A DNA stretch of 64,000 nucleotides, taken from positions 7,254,001-7,318,000 of the forward strand of contig NZ_CP108476.1 in NCBI RefSeq assembly GCF_036226465.1, written 5' to 3'. Shown here piece by piece: positions 20,082 to 28,865 of this stretch (its first letter is position 1; each line of letters starts with the position of its first letter). This DNA comes from Kitasatospora sp. NBC_01250. Lineage in GTDB: Bacteria > Actinomycetota > Actinomycetes > Streptomycetales > Streptomycetaceae. Below the pieces are notes generated by a model, which saw only the letters and a program-made list of their open reading frames with translations, did not search any database and was not told where the DNA came from. A program made the position numbers and the translations under genes.

Positions 20082-22672
20082 CGGGGGCCGGCCTCCTCGG
20101 GGCGGACCGGGCCGAGCGACTCCGGTGCCGGCTCGTCGCCCAACTCCCGCTGCGCCTCGGCGTAGAGCAGCAGCAGGGCCGAGTTGTGCCGGTTGGCAGC
20201 GGCCATGTTGGCCGACTCGACCGCCTCGTCCAGCCCGCGCAGCTCGGCCAGGATCCGCTGGGCCAGAGCGGGGGAGACCAGGCTCTGGCTGACGTAGACG
20301 TTGCACATGGTCAGCATCCGGAAGGTGTGCCCGAGCGAGGCGCACAGCTCGTCCGCCTCCGAGGCCGCGGCCACCGCGCCCTCCCAGTCCGCTGCCTCGC
20401 GCCGGTCGCGCAGCCGCGCGGCCACCGCGCGCAGCCGCACCAGGTCACTGGGGTCCAGGTGCTTCTCGCAGTAGTGGATGAACAGGCTCAGGTACGCCTC
20501 CGAGCCGCGCACCCAGCGCTGCGCCTGGAGCTGGAACTGGGCCCGCTCCAGTGCCGCGTCCACCGACCGGCCCCTGGTCTGGCCCGCGGCCATGTCGTCC
20601 AGCGTGTCCATCAGCTGCCTGGCCTCGCGCAGTTCGGCCTCGGTGAGCTCCTCGCCCCAGCGGTCGGTGAAGCTCTCGATCTGCCGCTGCTGGTCCTCCA
20701 CCTGCACCTTGAGCTCGGGGTCGAGGGTGACCCGCTCCAGCTTGACGGTCTTCTGCTCGCCGCCCTGGATCCGCACCGAGAGGGTGATGGTGCGGTCCCG
20801 GTCCAGGCCGAAGGAGACGTCCACCGGGGTGCGTCCGCCCAGGCCGCCGGGCAGCCGCAGGGAGAGGTGGCCGATCAACTCGTTCTGCTGGGCGGTCTCG
20901 TGCTCGCCCTCGTAGACCGCGACCTCCAGGCGCTGGCGGCCACTGCCGGAGACCACGAACTCGCGGCTGACCGGCGAGGTGGTCGGATAGCTGGTGTTCT
21001 TGGGGATGATGACGGCCAGCCGGCCGTCGTTGAGCTCGATGCCCAGGTTCTTCGGGGTGATGTCGAAGGGGTCGGTGACCTGCATCAACTCGCCGCAGGA
21101 GGCGCAGACTTCGGTGCCGGGCGGGTTGACGGTGCCGCAGCTCGCGCAGCGCAGTCCCACGTCCTCGGCCGCGCTGGTGTTACCGGCGGCGCCGGTCAGC
21201 GACATCCCGCACAGCTCGCAGCTGGTGGTGCCGGGGGCGGCCGGGGTGCCGCAGCGCGGGCAGCCGTGGGCCGGTGCGGCGGGGGCGGGGGCAGCCGTCG
21301 TCGCGGTCGGTGCGCTGGTGGCGCCGGCGGATCCGCCGGCAGGGGTGGTCCCGGCGTCGGCGGCCTCGGCGACCGGCCGGTGGCCGCACTTGGGGCAGGC
21401 CTCGGCCGCGGCGTCCACCGGAAGACGGCACCCCGGGCAGGAGAGGCGGGGGCCGCCGAGCAGCGAGGCGGCGCAGTTGGCACAGGCCGAGGCGGCCAGG
21501 TCGCCCGGGGCGCGGCACTCCGGGCACTCCACCTCGGCGACCAGCGCGGACTGCACGGCCGCGCCCAGTGCCACGCACTGCATCGGGTTGACCCCGCGGC
21601 GGATCCGCTGGTGGCCGAAGACCTCGCCCAACCGCCGTGCCACCAGCGGGATCGAGGTCGAGCCGCCGACCAGCAGTACCTCGTCGATGTCCCCGACGGT
21701 GAGGTTGGCCTGCATGATGGCCTTCTGGGTCAGCTCGATCGTGCGCTCGATCCGGCCCCTGATCAACTCCTCGAAGCGGGAGCGCTCGAAGACCGTCTCC
21801 AGGACCAACTGGCCCGCGCCGAGGCCGGGCAGGACCACCTCCGAGGCTTCCTGGTCGGACAGCTCGATCTTGACCACCTCGGCGGCGGCGGCGATCCGGG
21901 GCCGGTCCCGGCGGTCGGGCTGGTAGTCGCTGCCGTGCTCGGCGCGGATGTCCGCCAGCAGCGCGCCGGTGATGGCGCGGTCGAAGTCGTCACCGCCGAG
22001 CAGGTTGTCGCCCTCGATGCCGAGCACCGAGACCGAGCCGGGCACCAGTAGCAGGATGGAGATGTCGAAGGTGCCGCCGCCCAGGTCGTAGACGAGCACG
22101 GTGCGGGCCTCGTCCCCGGCCTCGCCGGTCATCCCGTAGGCGAGGGCGGCCGCGGTGGGCTCGTTGATGACCCGCAGCACGTGCAGGCCCGCCAGCCGGC
22201 CGGCCTCCTGGGTGGCGGCGACCTGACGCTCGCCGAAGTAGGCGGGGACGGTGATGACGGCCCGGTGGAACGGTTCGCCGAGGCGCTGCTCGGCGTCCTC
22301 CTTGAGCCGGCGCAGGATGATCGCGGAGATCTCGATCGGGGTGTAGGAACGGCCGTCGAACCAGACGTTGACGTCGCCGTCGGTGCCGGCGGTGACCTTG
22401 TAGTCCAACTCGTCGAGGGCTGCCTGCACTTGTGGGTCGCGGAACTTGCGGCCCATGAAGCGCTTGACCGAGCGGATCACGTTCTCGCCGTCCAGCGCCA
22501 GGCGCCCGCGGGCGGTGGAGCCGACCAGCAGCTCGCCGCGCCGGCCCCGGCCGACCACGGAGGGGGTGGCCTCCTGGTTCTGCCGGTTGAAGAGGATCTC
22601 CGGTTCGCCACGGCGGAGATGGGCCACCACGGAGTTGGTGGTCCCCAGGTCGATCCCGAGCGTGCGGTACAT
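20078..22672 (-). CDS. Hsp70/DnaK-like chaperone with four internal zinc ribbons
   Basis: 864 residues from ATG 22672 (AGAGGGGA ribosome site). The nucleotide-binding domain is canonical: GIDLGTTNSVVA (6-17), INEPTAAALAYG (169-180), VYDLGGGTFDIS (194-205), LLVGGSTSIPLV (333-344). After it come four CxxC...CxxC zinc ribbons at 383-400, 412-429, 471-488 and 509-526, split by an Ala/Thr/Pro linker (about 435-469). From about 535 (DPFDITPKNLGIEL) a substrate-binding beta domain follows, then a long helical C-terminus. Housekeeping DnaK has no zinc ribbons. It is the fourth gene of a five-gene operon with TPR, J-like and GrpE-like proteins. The ATPase looks active; clients are unknown. Confidence 0.9.
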   Translation of the reverse strand: MYRTLGIDLGTTNSVVAHLRRGEPEILFNRQNQEATPSVVGRGRRGELLVGSTARGRLALDGENVIRSVKRFMGRKFRDPQVQAALDELDYKVTAGTDGDVNVWFDGRSYTPIEISAIILRRLKEDAEQRLGEPFHRAVITVPAYFGERQVAATQEAGRLAGLHVLRVINEPTAAALAYGMTGEAGDEARTVLVYDLGGGTFDISILLLVPGSVSVLGIEGDNLLGGDDFDRAITGALLADIRAEHGSDYQPDRRDRPRIAAAAEVVKIELSDQEASEVVLPGLGAGQLVLETVFERSRFEELIRGRIERTIELTQKAIMQANLTVGDIDEVLLVGGSTSIPLVARRLGEVFGHQRIRRGVNPMQCVALGAAVQSALVAEVECPECRAPGDLAASACANCAASLLGGPRLSCPGCRLPVDAAAEACPKCGHRPVAEAADAGTTPAGGSAGATSAPTATTAAPAPAAPAHGCPRCGTPAAPGTTSCELCGMSLTGAAGNTSAAEDVGLRCASCGTVNPPGTEVCASCGELMQVTDPFDITPKNLGIELNDGRLAVIIPKNTSYPTTSPVSREFVVSGSGRQRLEVAVYEGEHETAQQNELIGHLSLRLPGGLGGRTPVDVSFGLDRDRTITLSVRIQGGEQKTVKLERVTLDPELKVQVEDQQRQIESFTDRWGEELTEAELREARQLMDTLDDMAAGQTRGRSVDAALERAQFQLQAQRWVRGSEAYLSLFIHYCEKHLDPSDLVRLRAVAARLRDRREAADWEGAVAAASEADELCASLGHTFRMLTMCNVYVSQSLVSPALAQRILAELRGLDEAVESANMAAANRHNSALLLLYAEAQRELGDEPAPESLGPVRPEEAGPR

Positions 22673-22687
22673 GTCGTTCCCCTCTGA

Positions 22688-23434
22688 CTATCGCTTGCGT
22701 CGCCCGCGCCGGGCCTTGGCCTTACGAGTCCCGCGGGCTTGCGTCCGGGCCTTGCGGGGAGCGCTCTTCGGGGGGCCGGCCGTGGGGAGCGCGGGCGGCT
22801 CGGTGTCCGTGGGCGGGGCGGCATCCGTGAGCGGTTCCGTGGGCGGTGCGGCTTCGGGGGCCGGCCCAGCCCAGGGGGCCGCGGTCGCGTCGGTGGTGTC
22901 GGGGACGGTCTCGGGGGTGGTGGCGGGGGTGGTGGCGACCACCACCTGCGCCCGGCGGAGCACCTCGTCCTGCCAGAAGAAGCCGGTGACCACCGTCTGG
23001 ACCACCGTCTCCGGTGGCACGTCGGCCCGCGGCTCGCCGCCCACGATCTCGGCCAGCGCCGGGTCCGCCGCCAGCCCGTCCAGCCGCATCGGGCGCACGC
23101 CCGCCTTGGCCAGCTTGCCCAGCAGCCGGCGGCGGGTGGCGTCGATCCCCGCGCGCCGCCCCGGCAGCACCGACTCCCGGTCCTGCGACAGCGCCACCAG
23201 CGCGTCGTCCACCTCGACCAGCAGCCCGAGCAGCTCCTGTTGCGCCTCCCGGGCGGCCCGCGCCTCCTCACCCCGCAGCCGTTGCAGCAGCGAGCAGCGG
23301 TAGAGCAACTGGCTGAACGCCTGGGCCAGATCGACCTCCAGCGCCCGCTGCGGCACCGCCAGGGGCTCGCCCGGCACAGGCGTCAGTGGCGGCTCGTGCG
23401 GCTCGTGCGTCTGGGGCGTCGTCATGCCGCTCAC
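22688..23434 (-). CDS. GrpE-like nucleotide exchange factor
   Basis: 248 residues from ATG 23434, overlapping the stop of the J-like gene by 4 bp. The central part is helical (LAQAFSQLLYRCSLLQRLRG onward) and is followed by a compact segment ending TVVTGFFWQDEVLRRAQVVV, which resembles the GrpE beta-domain block ('GY...G.VLRPA.V.V'). The C-terminal 75 residues are Pro/Ala/Thr-rich and end in a strongly basic tail (ARRGRRKR). Similarity to GrpE is partial. Position directly before the Hsp70 gene supports the role of exchange factor. The Hsp70 start is 15 bp downstream. Confidence 0.7.
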   Translation of the reverse strand: MSGMTTPQTHEPHEPPLTPVPGEPLAVPQRALEVDLAQAFSQLLYRCSLLQRLRGEEARAAREAQQELLGLLVEVDDALVALSQDRESVLPGRRAGIDATRRRLLGKLAKAGVRPMRLDGLAADPALAEIVGGEPRADVPPETVVQTVVTGFFWQDEVLRRAQVVVATTPATTPETVPDTTDATAAPWAGPAPEAAPPTEPLTDAAPPTDTEPPALPTAGPPKSAPRKARTQARGTRKAKARRGRRKR

Positions 23435-23856
23435 TCCGGGATCTCGATCGGCGGCAGCACCGACAGGTCGGCGGCGAAGCGCGCGGGGACGGGCGGCTCC
23501 GGGTCCACGCCGGCCGGCGGCGGCTCCGCGAAGTCCGCCGCCAACTCCGCACGGTGCAGCACCAGAAGCGACTCGGCGCTCGGCAGTGGCGGCCGGTCGA
23601 TCACCAGCAGCGGCTCGGCCAGGGCCGGGGCCAGCAACTCGGCGACGCCCGACACCGGGTCGGGCGGCAGCACCTGCTGGACGTCCAACTCCAGCCGCCG
23701 GTCCGGGTTGCGCAGCAGGGCCGCCGCCTCCTGGATCTGCTGGCGGGTGAAGCGGCCCCGCTTGACCGCCGGTCCCACGGCGAGGTTGATCTCGCGTACG
23801 CCGGCGCTGAGCGGGACACCCAGGACCTCGTACGGCGACGGTTCGTGCAGCGGCAT
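23431..23856 (-). CDS. J-domain-like protein lacking the HPD motif
   Basis: 141 residues from ATG 23856. The N-terminus SPYEVLGVPLSAGVREINLA matches J-domain helix I, and FTRQQIQEAAALLRNPDRRL matches helices III-IV ('...AY.vLsdp..R...D'). The HPD tripeptide between helices II and III, needed to stimulate Hsp70 ATPase, is absent; PAVKRGRF stands there. It ends with PPIEIPE, similar to PPIEVP in the small zinc-ribbon protein. It may be an adaptor that binds the Hsp70 without stimulating it. The J-domain assignment is moderate. Second gene of the operon. Confidence 0.6.
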   Translation of the reverse strand: MPLHEPSPYEVLGVPLSAGVREINLAVGPAVKRGRFTRQQIQEAAALLRNPDRRLELDVQQVLPPDPVSGVAELLAPALAEPLLVIDRPPLPSAESLLVLHRAELAADFAEPPPAGVDPEPPVPARFAADLSVLPPIEIPE

Positions 23857-23917
23857 GGTGGCGGTCTCGTCTCCCTGGTGTGGACGGGCCTTGCGGGTGG
23901 ATGCGGGAACGGGCGGA

Positions 23918-26900
23918 TCAGCGCAGCGAGTTGATCCGCCGCTGGAGGTTGCGCAGGTTCCGGTCTTTTGGGTCGTACTGCACGGCCTGTGCGATCAGGC
24001 TTCTGGCCTGCCGGAGTTGGCGCATGTTCGCCTGGCGGACGGCGTGCGCGCCGCAGACGATGCCCAGCTCCTCGCGCACCTTGCCGGCCGCCACCGGGTT
24101 GGGCGCCAGCTTCAGTGCCTCCTCCAGCAGCGTGGTGGCGTCCTGGAAGCGCTTGGCGCCGAAGTGGTCCGCCGCCTCGCTGCGCCAGACGGCGAGCATC
24201 AACCCGCGCAGCTCGACCGAGTCGTCGTAGGAACGGGCCAGCTGCAGCAGCGCGGACCGCTCCCGGAACGGGCGGTCCCGGTACTCCTCCAGGGTGTTGG
24301 CCAGCAGCACCGCGAGCCGGCGCGGGGCCTCCCGGGCGGTGTTGCCGTTCCAGTCCGGATCGGCCTGCAGCGCGGCGGTCATCCGGCCGACGGCCTGCAC
24401 GCGGTCCTCGGCCAGCGCGGCGGTACGGGCCAGCAGCCCCAGCACGTGGGCGAGGCCGAGCCGGTGCTCCTTCTCCTGCGGCTCCAGGGCGATCAGCTCC
24501 TGCCACAGCCCCACCGCCGTCACCAGGCTCTGCTCCGGCCCGGGGGCGCTGAGTTCACGGGCCCGGTTGCCCAGCGCAGCTGCCAGGAAGTGCCGGGCGG
24601 TCGGATCCTGCGGAGCCAGCTCGATCGCCTGGCGCAGCAGGGCCAGCGCGCGGGTGAACTCCTTGTCCTCGTTGCTGATCTTCCGGGCCAGCTGGGCGTA
24701 GGCGGCACCCAGGTTGCTGCGCACCTCCGCGTGCTCGGGGGCCAGCGCCCGGGCCTGCTCCAGCAGGGCCACCGCGCCCGCCTGGTCGTCGCCGGTCTCC
24801 TTGAGCAGGGCGCGAGCGGCGCGCAGGCCGCAGTCGGCGGCGATCTCGGCCAGGGCCGGCGGGGTGGGGGCGTCGTCCAGCTGCCGCGCCCGGGTCAGGC
24901 AGGCCAGCGCCTCGCGCCAGTCCTGCTGGCGGTGGTGCTCGGTGGCCTGGCTGGTCAGCGCCTCCCGGAGCAGCTCGCGCCAGGCCTCGTCCCGCTCGGG
25001 CCCGGGTATCGCGTCGAGCGCGGCGACGGCTGCCGCGTGCCGCCCCTGGAGCAGCAGGTAGCGGTGCGGGCCGAGGGCGCCGAAGAGTCCGAGCGCCTGG
25101 GTCACCGGGTGCACGCCGAACGGACCCGGCCGCCGCCAGGGCTGCACAGCGCGTGCGAGCCCCCGCTGCCAGTCGAGGAGTTCGGGGCCCGTCGAAGCGC
25201 CCTCCAGCAGTCCGGCCAGCGTCGGGCCGAGGATCAGCCGGCGGCTGTCGCCGCTCGGTGCGGATATCCGCAGTTCCTCCTCCTGGGCGAAGGCCTCGGC
25301 GCTGTGGGCCTCCATGCCGAGCCGGACGGTCCACGCGGCCACCTCGTCGCCGCTGCGGCCGTGCGCGCGGTCGAGCAGGCGCAGGTCCTCGCGGAGCCGG
25401 TCGATGAGTGCGGCGCGGGCGGCGGCCGTGCGCTCGGCCTCGGCCGCCCGCCCGGTGCTGCGGGCGGCCTCGTGCCACAGCTCGGGCTGGTGGAGCGCGG
25501 CGGTCAGCGAGCCGATGGTCCACTGCCAGAGCGACTCGTCCTGCTCGACCGCCGTGCCGTCCGGGCCGGCGTCGCTGCCCGTGCCGCCACCACCGGCACC
25601 CGCGGTGGCCAGGCGGTAGCCGATCAGCCCGAGGGCGTGCTGCAGCCGCGGGTGCGTCGGGTCCTTGAGCAGCAGCGCGCGGTAGCCCTCCCAGGCCTGC
25701 TGGTAGCGGCCCTCGACGGCGTGCAGGTGGGTCTCGTGCTCGGCCAGCAGCGCGAGGGCGGCGCCGGCCTGCGGATGCTCCGGCATCAGGTCGACGACCT
25801 GGCGCAGCTCGCCGGCCGCGCGGGCGCTCTGCCCGGCCGCCAGCGCCGCGGCGGCACTGCGCACCAGCACGGCACCGCGCTCGCGGGCCGCACCGGCCGG
25901 GAGCGTGGCCAGGGCACCCGCCAGGTCGCCCCGCTCGGCGCGGAGCAGCGCGAGGTCGCGGCGGACCGGATCGGCGCTGCCCTCGCCGAGCACGGCGGCC
26001 CAGGCGGACAGGGCGCTCTCGGCCTGCTCCACGAGCCCGGCGCGGCGGGCGCAGTCCAGCAGCGCGCGCAGCGCCGGGCCGACGCAGCCGGCGCAGCGCG
26101 GCGACCCGGCGCCGGCCTGCTCGGGGCGGTACAGGTGGTCGGCGCAGCCCTCCCGGCCGCAGCTGCCACAGGCGCCGGTGGCCGTGCGGGCGCAGGAGGT
26201 GTCGACGGCGGCGCCGCACGGCGAATGCGGCGCCGCGGAGCTTGGCACGACGCCAGGCGCGGGGCCGGTGGCGGGGGAGTGCCCCGCCGGGCTGTCCAGG
26301 AAGCGCTGGTGCCACTCCAGCGCCGCGGGCCAGTTGCCGGCCCGTTCGGCGAGCAGCGCGCGCAGCCGGGCGGTACCGGGGTCGCCCGTCGGTGCGGGCT
26401 CCAGCGGTGCGAGCAGCGCCACGGTCTGCACCGGGCGGCCCGTCACCAGGGCGGCAGCGGCCAGGTGGTAGCGCTCGCGCGGGCCGTCGACCGGGCTGAG
26501 CAGGGCGGCCACGCCGTCCGCCGCGCCCTGGGCCAGCGCGAGCGCTGCGCGCAGCCGCGCTGTCCGCCGGTCTGCCGTCTGCCGGTCTGCCGTCCGCCGG
26601 GCCGCCGTCGCGGGGACCGGCGCCGGGTGCGGTGTGCCTGCCACGCTCGGTCCGGCCGTCCCCGGTGGTGGCGGGGCGGCCACCGCGAGCGCCGCGGCGG
26701 CCTGCGTCAGGTCGCGCCGCCCGATCAGCAGCTGCGCCGCCTCGCGCAGTGCGGCCTCCCGCAGCGCCGACCGGTAGCCGGGCGCGGCCGGTGCGTCGGT
26801 GACCGCCTGCTGCCAGAGCGCGCGGGCCGCCGCCGGGTCCGCCGCGAGCTGACGGCGGGCCAGCTGGTCCCGGGCCAGGGCGAGCCGGTCCAGCAGGTCC

Positions 26901-28267
26901 ACCCCGCGCAGCGGCTCCCAGCGGGCCAGCGCCCCCGCCGGGTCGCCCGCCCGGGACAGCGCCAGACCGTGGTGGAAGGCGGCGGTCCTGCGCCAGCCGT
27001 CCGCCCCTGCGCCCGCCCCGTCACCCATGTCACCCGCGTCACCCGTGTCACCCGGCGCCCGGTCCGCGGCTTCGGCGCGCAGCAGCGGTTCCGCCTCCGC
27101 GCCCCGGCCGGCCGCCAGCAGCGCGGCGCCGAGCCGCACCCGGGCCGGCCGCCAGTGCGGCGAAAGGGCCAGCGCCGCCTGGTAGTCGGCCGCCGCATCG
27201 GCCGGCCTGGACGCCCGCTCGTGCAGCAGGGCCAGGCCCAACCGAGCAGGTGCATACGTGTGTTGAGTGCCCAGCGCGGCTGTGAACTGCTCCCGCGCCT
27301 GCTCGTCCTCGCCACGCAGCAGGGCCAGTCGCCCCAGCGCGTAGCGTGGCCGCGGATCGCGCGGCGCCTCGGCGACCGCGGCCCGCAGGTCGGCCTCGGC
27401 GGCCTCCAACGCGCCGAGCTGCTGCCGGGCCAGACCGCGGAAGAGCAGGGACTCCGCGCGCAGCAGCGGCCCCCGGGACCACGGACTGGGCTCGCCCGGC
27501 CCGCGGCGCAGCGCCTCCTCGAAGGCCGCCACCGCCGCGGCGTCCTGCTGACGCGCGCTGAGCTGGGCACCCCGGCGGAACCAGAGCTCGCCGCCGCCGG
27601 CGGGCGCGGCAGCGGCCAGCAGCGCCTCGGCCTCCTGCGGGCGGCCGGCGCCGTGCAGCAGCGCCGTCCGGGCGAGCACCGGCCAGTCCCGTCCCGGCAG
27701 TGCGGCCAGGGCGGCCGTCGTCGCGCGCTCGCGCTGTGCGTCCGGGCCCTCCCGGCAGCGGCGCTGCAGCCAGTCCAGCGCCTCGGCCGCCGCCTCGGCC
27801 TCGGCCCCCGGCTCGGCGCCCTGCGCCGTCGCCTGGAGGAAGGCGAGCACCGGCGGCAGGCCGTCATCGGCGGCCGGACCACCGGCGGACCGGACCGCCT
27901 CCCCGGCGAGTTGGCGCAGGCTCCACCTGGGCAACTGCCAGGCCGGCTCCGGCAGGAGCGGGAAGGCCTCGCGGTAGAGCGGCAGTGCCGCGGGGGCATC
28001 GCCCAGCGCGGCCGTGGCGTCCGCCTGCCCGAGCAGGGCCAGGCCGCGCTGGGCCCGCAGCCCTTCCGGTGCCGCCGCCAGCCGCCGGACCAGCCGGGCA
28101 TACCGCCGCCGGGCCTGCTCCCGTTGCCCGGCCCTGGCCTGTGCCGCCGCCTTGGCGAGCGCGCGGCCCACCGCGGCCGGGTCCAAGGCGCGTCTGTGCC
28201 GAACCACCGCGGCGCCGCCCGCACCGACCAGCACCACCACGAGCAGCAGCAGTGCGAGCTGCGCCAT
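23918..28267 (-). CDS. Giant membrane-anchored TPR protein (first gene of chaperone operon)
   Basis: 1,449 residues from ATG 28267 (AAGGGG ribosome site). Residues about 3-22 (LALLLLVVVLVGAGGAAVV) form one N-terminal transmembrane helix followed by a basic stretch, so the rest should be cytoplasmic. Most of the protein is Ala/Leu/Arg-rich helical repeats with TPR periodicity (for example ARLGLALLHERASRPADAAA and ARHFLAAALGNRARELSA). Around residues 680-735 lies a cysteine cluster (CGAAVDTSC, CGSCGREGC, CAGC) suggesting a B-box-like or zinc-ribbon insert. TPRs often bind Hsp70 tails. It is separated from the J-like gene by 61 bp. It probably scaffolds the zinc-ribbon Hsp70 at the membrane; this is inference. 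Confidence 0.8.
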   Translation of the reverse strand: MAQLALLLLVVVLVGAGGAAVVRHRRALDPAAVGRALAKAAAQARAGQREQARRRYARLVRRLAAAPEGLRAQRGLALLGQADATAALGDAPAALPLYREAFPLLPEPAWQLPRWSLRQLAGEAVRSAGGPAADDGLPPVLAFLQATAQGAEPGAEAEAAAEALDWLQRRCREGPDAQRERATTAALAALPGRDWPVLARTALLHGAGRPQEAEALLAAAAPAGGGELWFRRGAQLSARQQDAAAVAAFEEALRRGPGEPSPWSRGPLLRAESLLFRGLARQQLGALEAAEADLRAAVAEAPRDPRPRYALGRLALLRGEDEQAREQFTAALGTQHTYAPARLGLALLHERASRPADAAADYQAALALSPHWRPARVRLGAALLAAGRGAEAEPLLRAEAADRAPGDTGDAGDMGDGAGAGADGWRRTAAFHHGLALSRAGDPAGALARWEPLRGVDLLDRLALARDQLARRQLAADPAAARALWQQAVTDAPAAPGYRSALREAALREAAQLLIGRRDLTQAAAALAVAAPPPPGTAGPSVAGTPHPAPVPATAARRTADRQTADRRTARLRAALALAQGAADGVAALLSPVDGPRERYHLAAAALVTGRPVQTVALLAPLEPAPTGDPGTARLRALLAERAGNWPAALEWHQRFLDSPAGHSPATGPAPGVVPSSAAPHSPCGAAVDTSCARTATGACGSCGREGCADHLYRPEQAGAGSPRCAGCVGPALRALLDCARRAGLVEQAESALSAWAAVLGEGSADPVRRDLALLRAERGDLAGALATLPAGAARERGAVLVRSAAAALAAGQSARAAGELRQVVDLMPEHPQAGAALALLAEHETHLHAVEGRYQQAWEGYRALLLKDPTHPRLQHALGLIGYRLATAGAGGGGTGSDAGPDGTAVEQDESLWQWTIGSLTAALHQPELWHEAARSTGRAAEAERTAAARAALIDRLREDLRLLDRAHGRSGDEVAAWTVRLGMEAHSAEAFAQEEELRISAPSGDSRRLILGPTLAGLLEGASTGPELLDWQRGLARAVQPWRRPGPFGVHPVTQALGLFGALGPHRYLLLQGRHAAAVAALDAIPGPERDEAWRELLREALTSQATEHHRQQDWREALACLTRARQLDDAPTPPALAEIAADCGLRAARALLKETGDDQAGAVALLEQARALAPEHAEVRSNLGAAYAQLARKISNEDKEFTRALALLRQAIELAPQDPTARHFLAAALGNRARELSAPGPEQSLVTAVGLWQELIALEPQEKEHRLGLAHVLGLLARTAALAEDRVQAVGRMTAALQADPDWNGNTAREAPRRLAVLLANTLEEYRDRPFRERSALLQLARSYDDSVELRGLMLAVWRSEAADHFGAKRFQDATTLLEEALKLAPNPVAAGKVREELGIVCGAHAVRQANMRQLRQARSLIAQAVQYDPKDRNLRNLQRRINSLR

Positions 28268-28865
28268 GCACCGTCCCCTTGCCGTCGAGCTCCGCCGGTT
28301 CGCCAGTCACGGCCGGATCCGCGCAGGTCAGACCAACGACCTTGGGCGAAAGGCGATCTGACGCTCCATCATGATGTTGCCAGTGGCATCAGGATAGGCG
28401 GCCCCGAGCGAGTGGACCAGCACAATGGCACGACCCAAAGACCGTGCGAGGTGGCCGGGTTCGGCGCTTCGCACCCCTGGTGGCACGGGCGCCGGCGGCG
28501 CTCGCCGACCCGCTGCCCCGGCCGGCCGTCGGACGAAAGTATTTTTGATTACTACGTCATGGCGTACGAATAACGCCACGGCACGGATGAATCTGGTGTC
28601 ATTCGGCGGGCGTGCGCCATCAGCGCGCGCCTATGCGCTGGGTGGGATGCGATTGACGCCTGCGCTCGCGGTCCAGTTATCTGGAAGAGTCGGCAGCTCT
28701 GATCTAGGAGTAGTCAATGCCCCGCACAGGATTCCCCGGTGAATTGCGGTCAGGCCGCTTCGCCCATTCCACGAGGTTTTCCCAGCCCGTCCCTCCGTTG
28801 CCCGAGGCCACCGCATGCCAACCGCAACCGCGGTCGCACACCGGTGAGTTCGCGCTGGTGCGGTC
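28268..28865. other. Divergent intergenic region, TPR operon / 2-MIB synthase
   Basis: 598 bp. It should carry promoters for both directions. An AT-rich patch at about 28534-28575 stands out against the GC background. A 105-codon open frame (28425-28742) has Arg/Ala-rich, non-conserved content and looks spurious. In other streptomycetes a cyclic-nucleotide-binding protein gene precedes the 2-MIB synthase; no trace is recognisable here. Confidence 0.45.

Noticed and set aside
28425..28742. 105-codon open frame upstream of the 2-MIB synthase
   Set aside because: No ribosome site, no recognisable domain, Arg/Ala-rich product.
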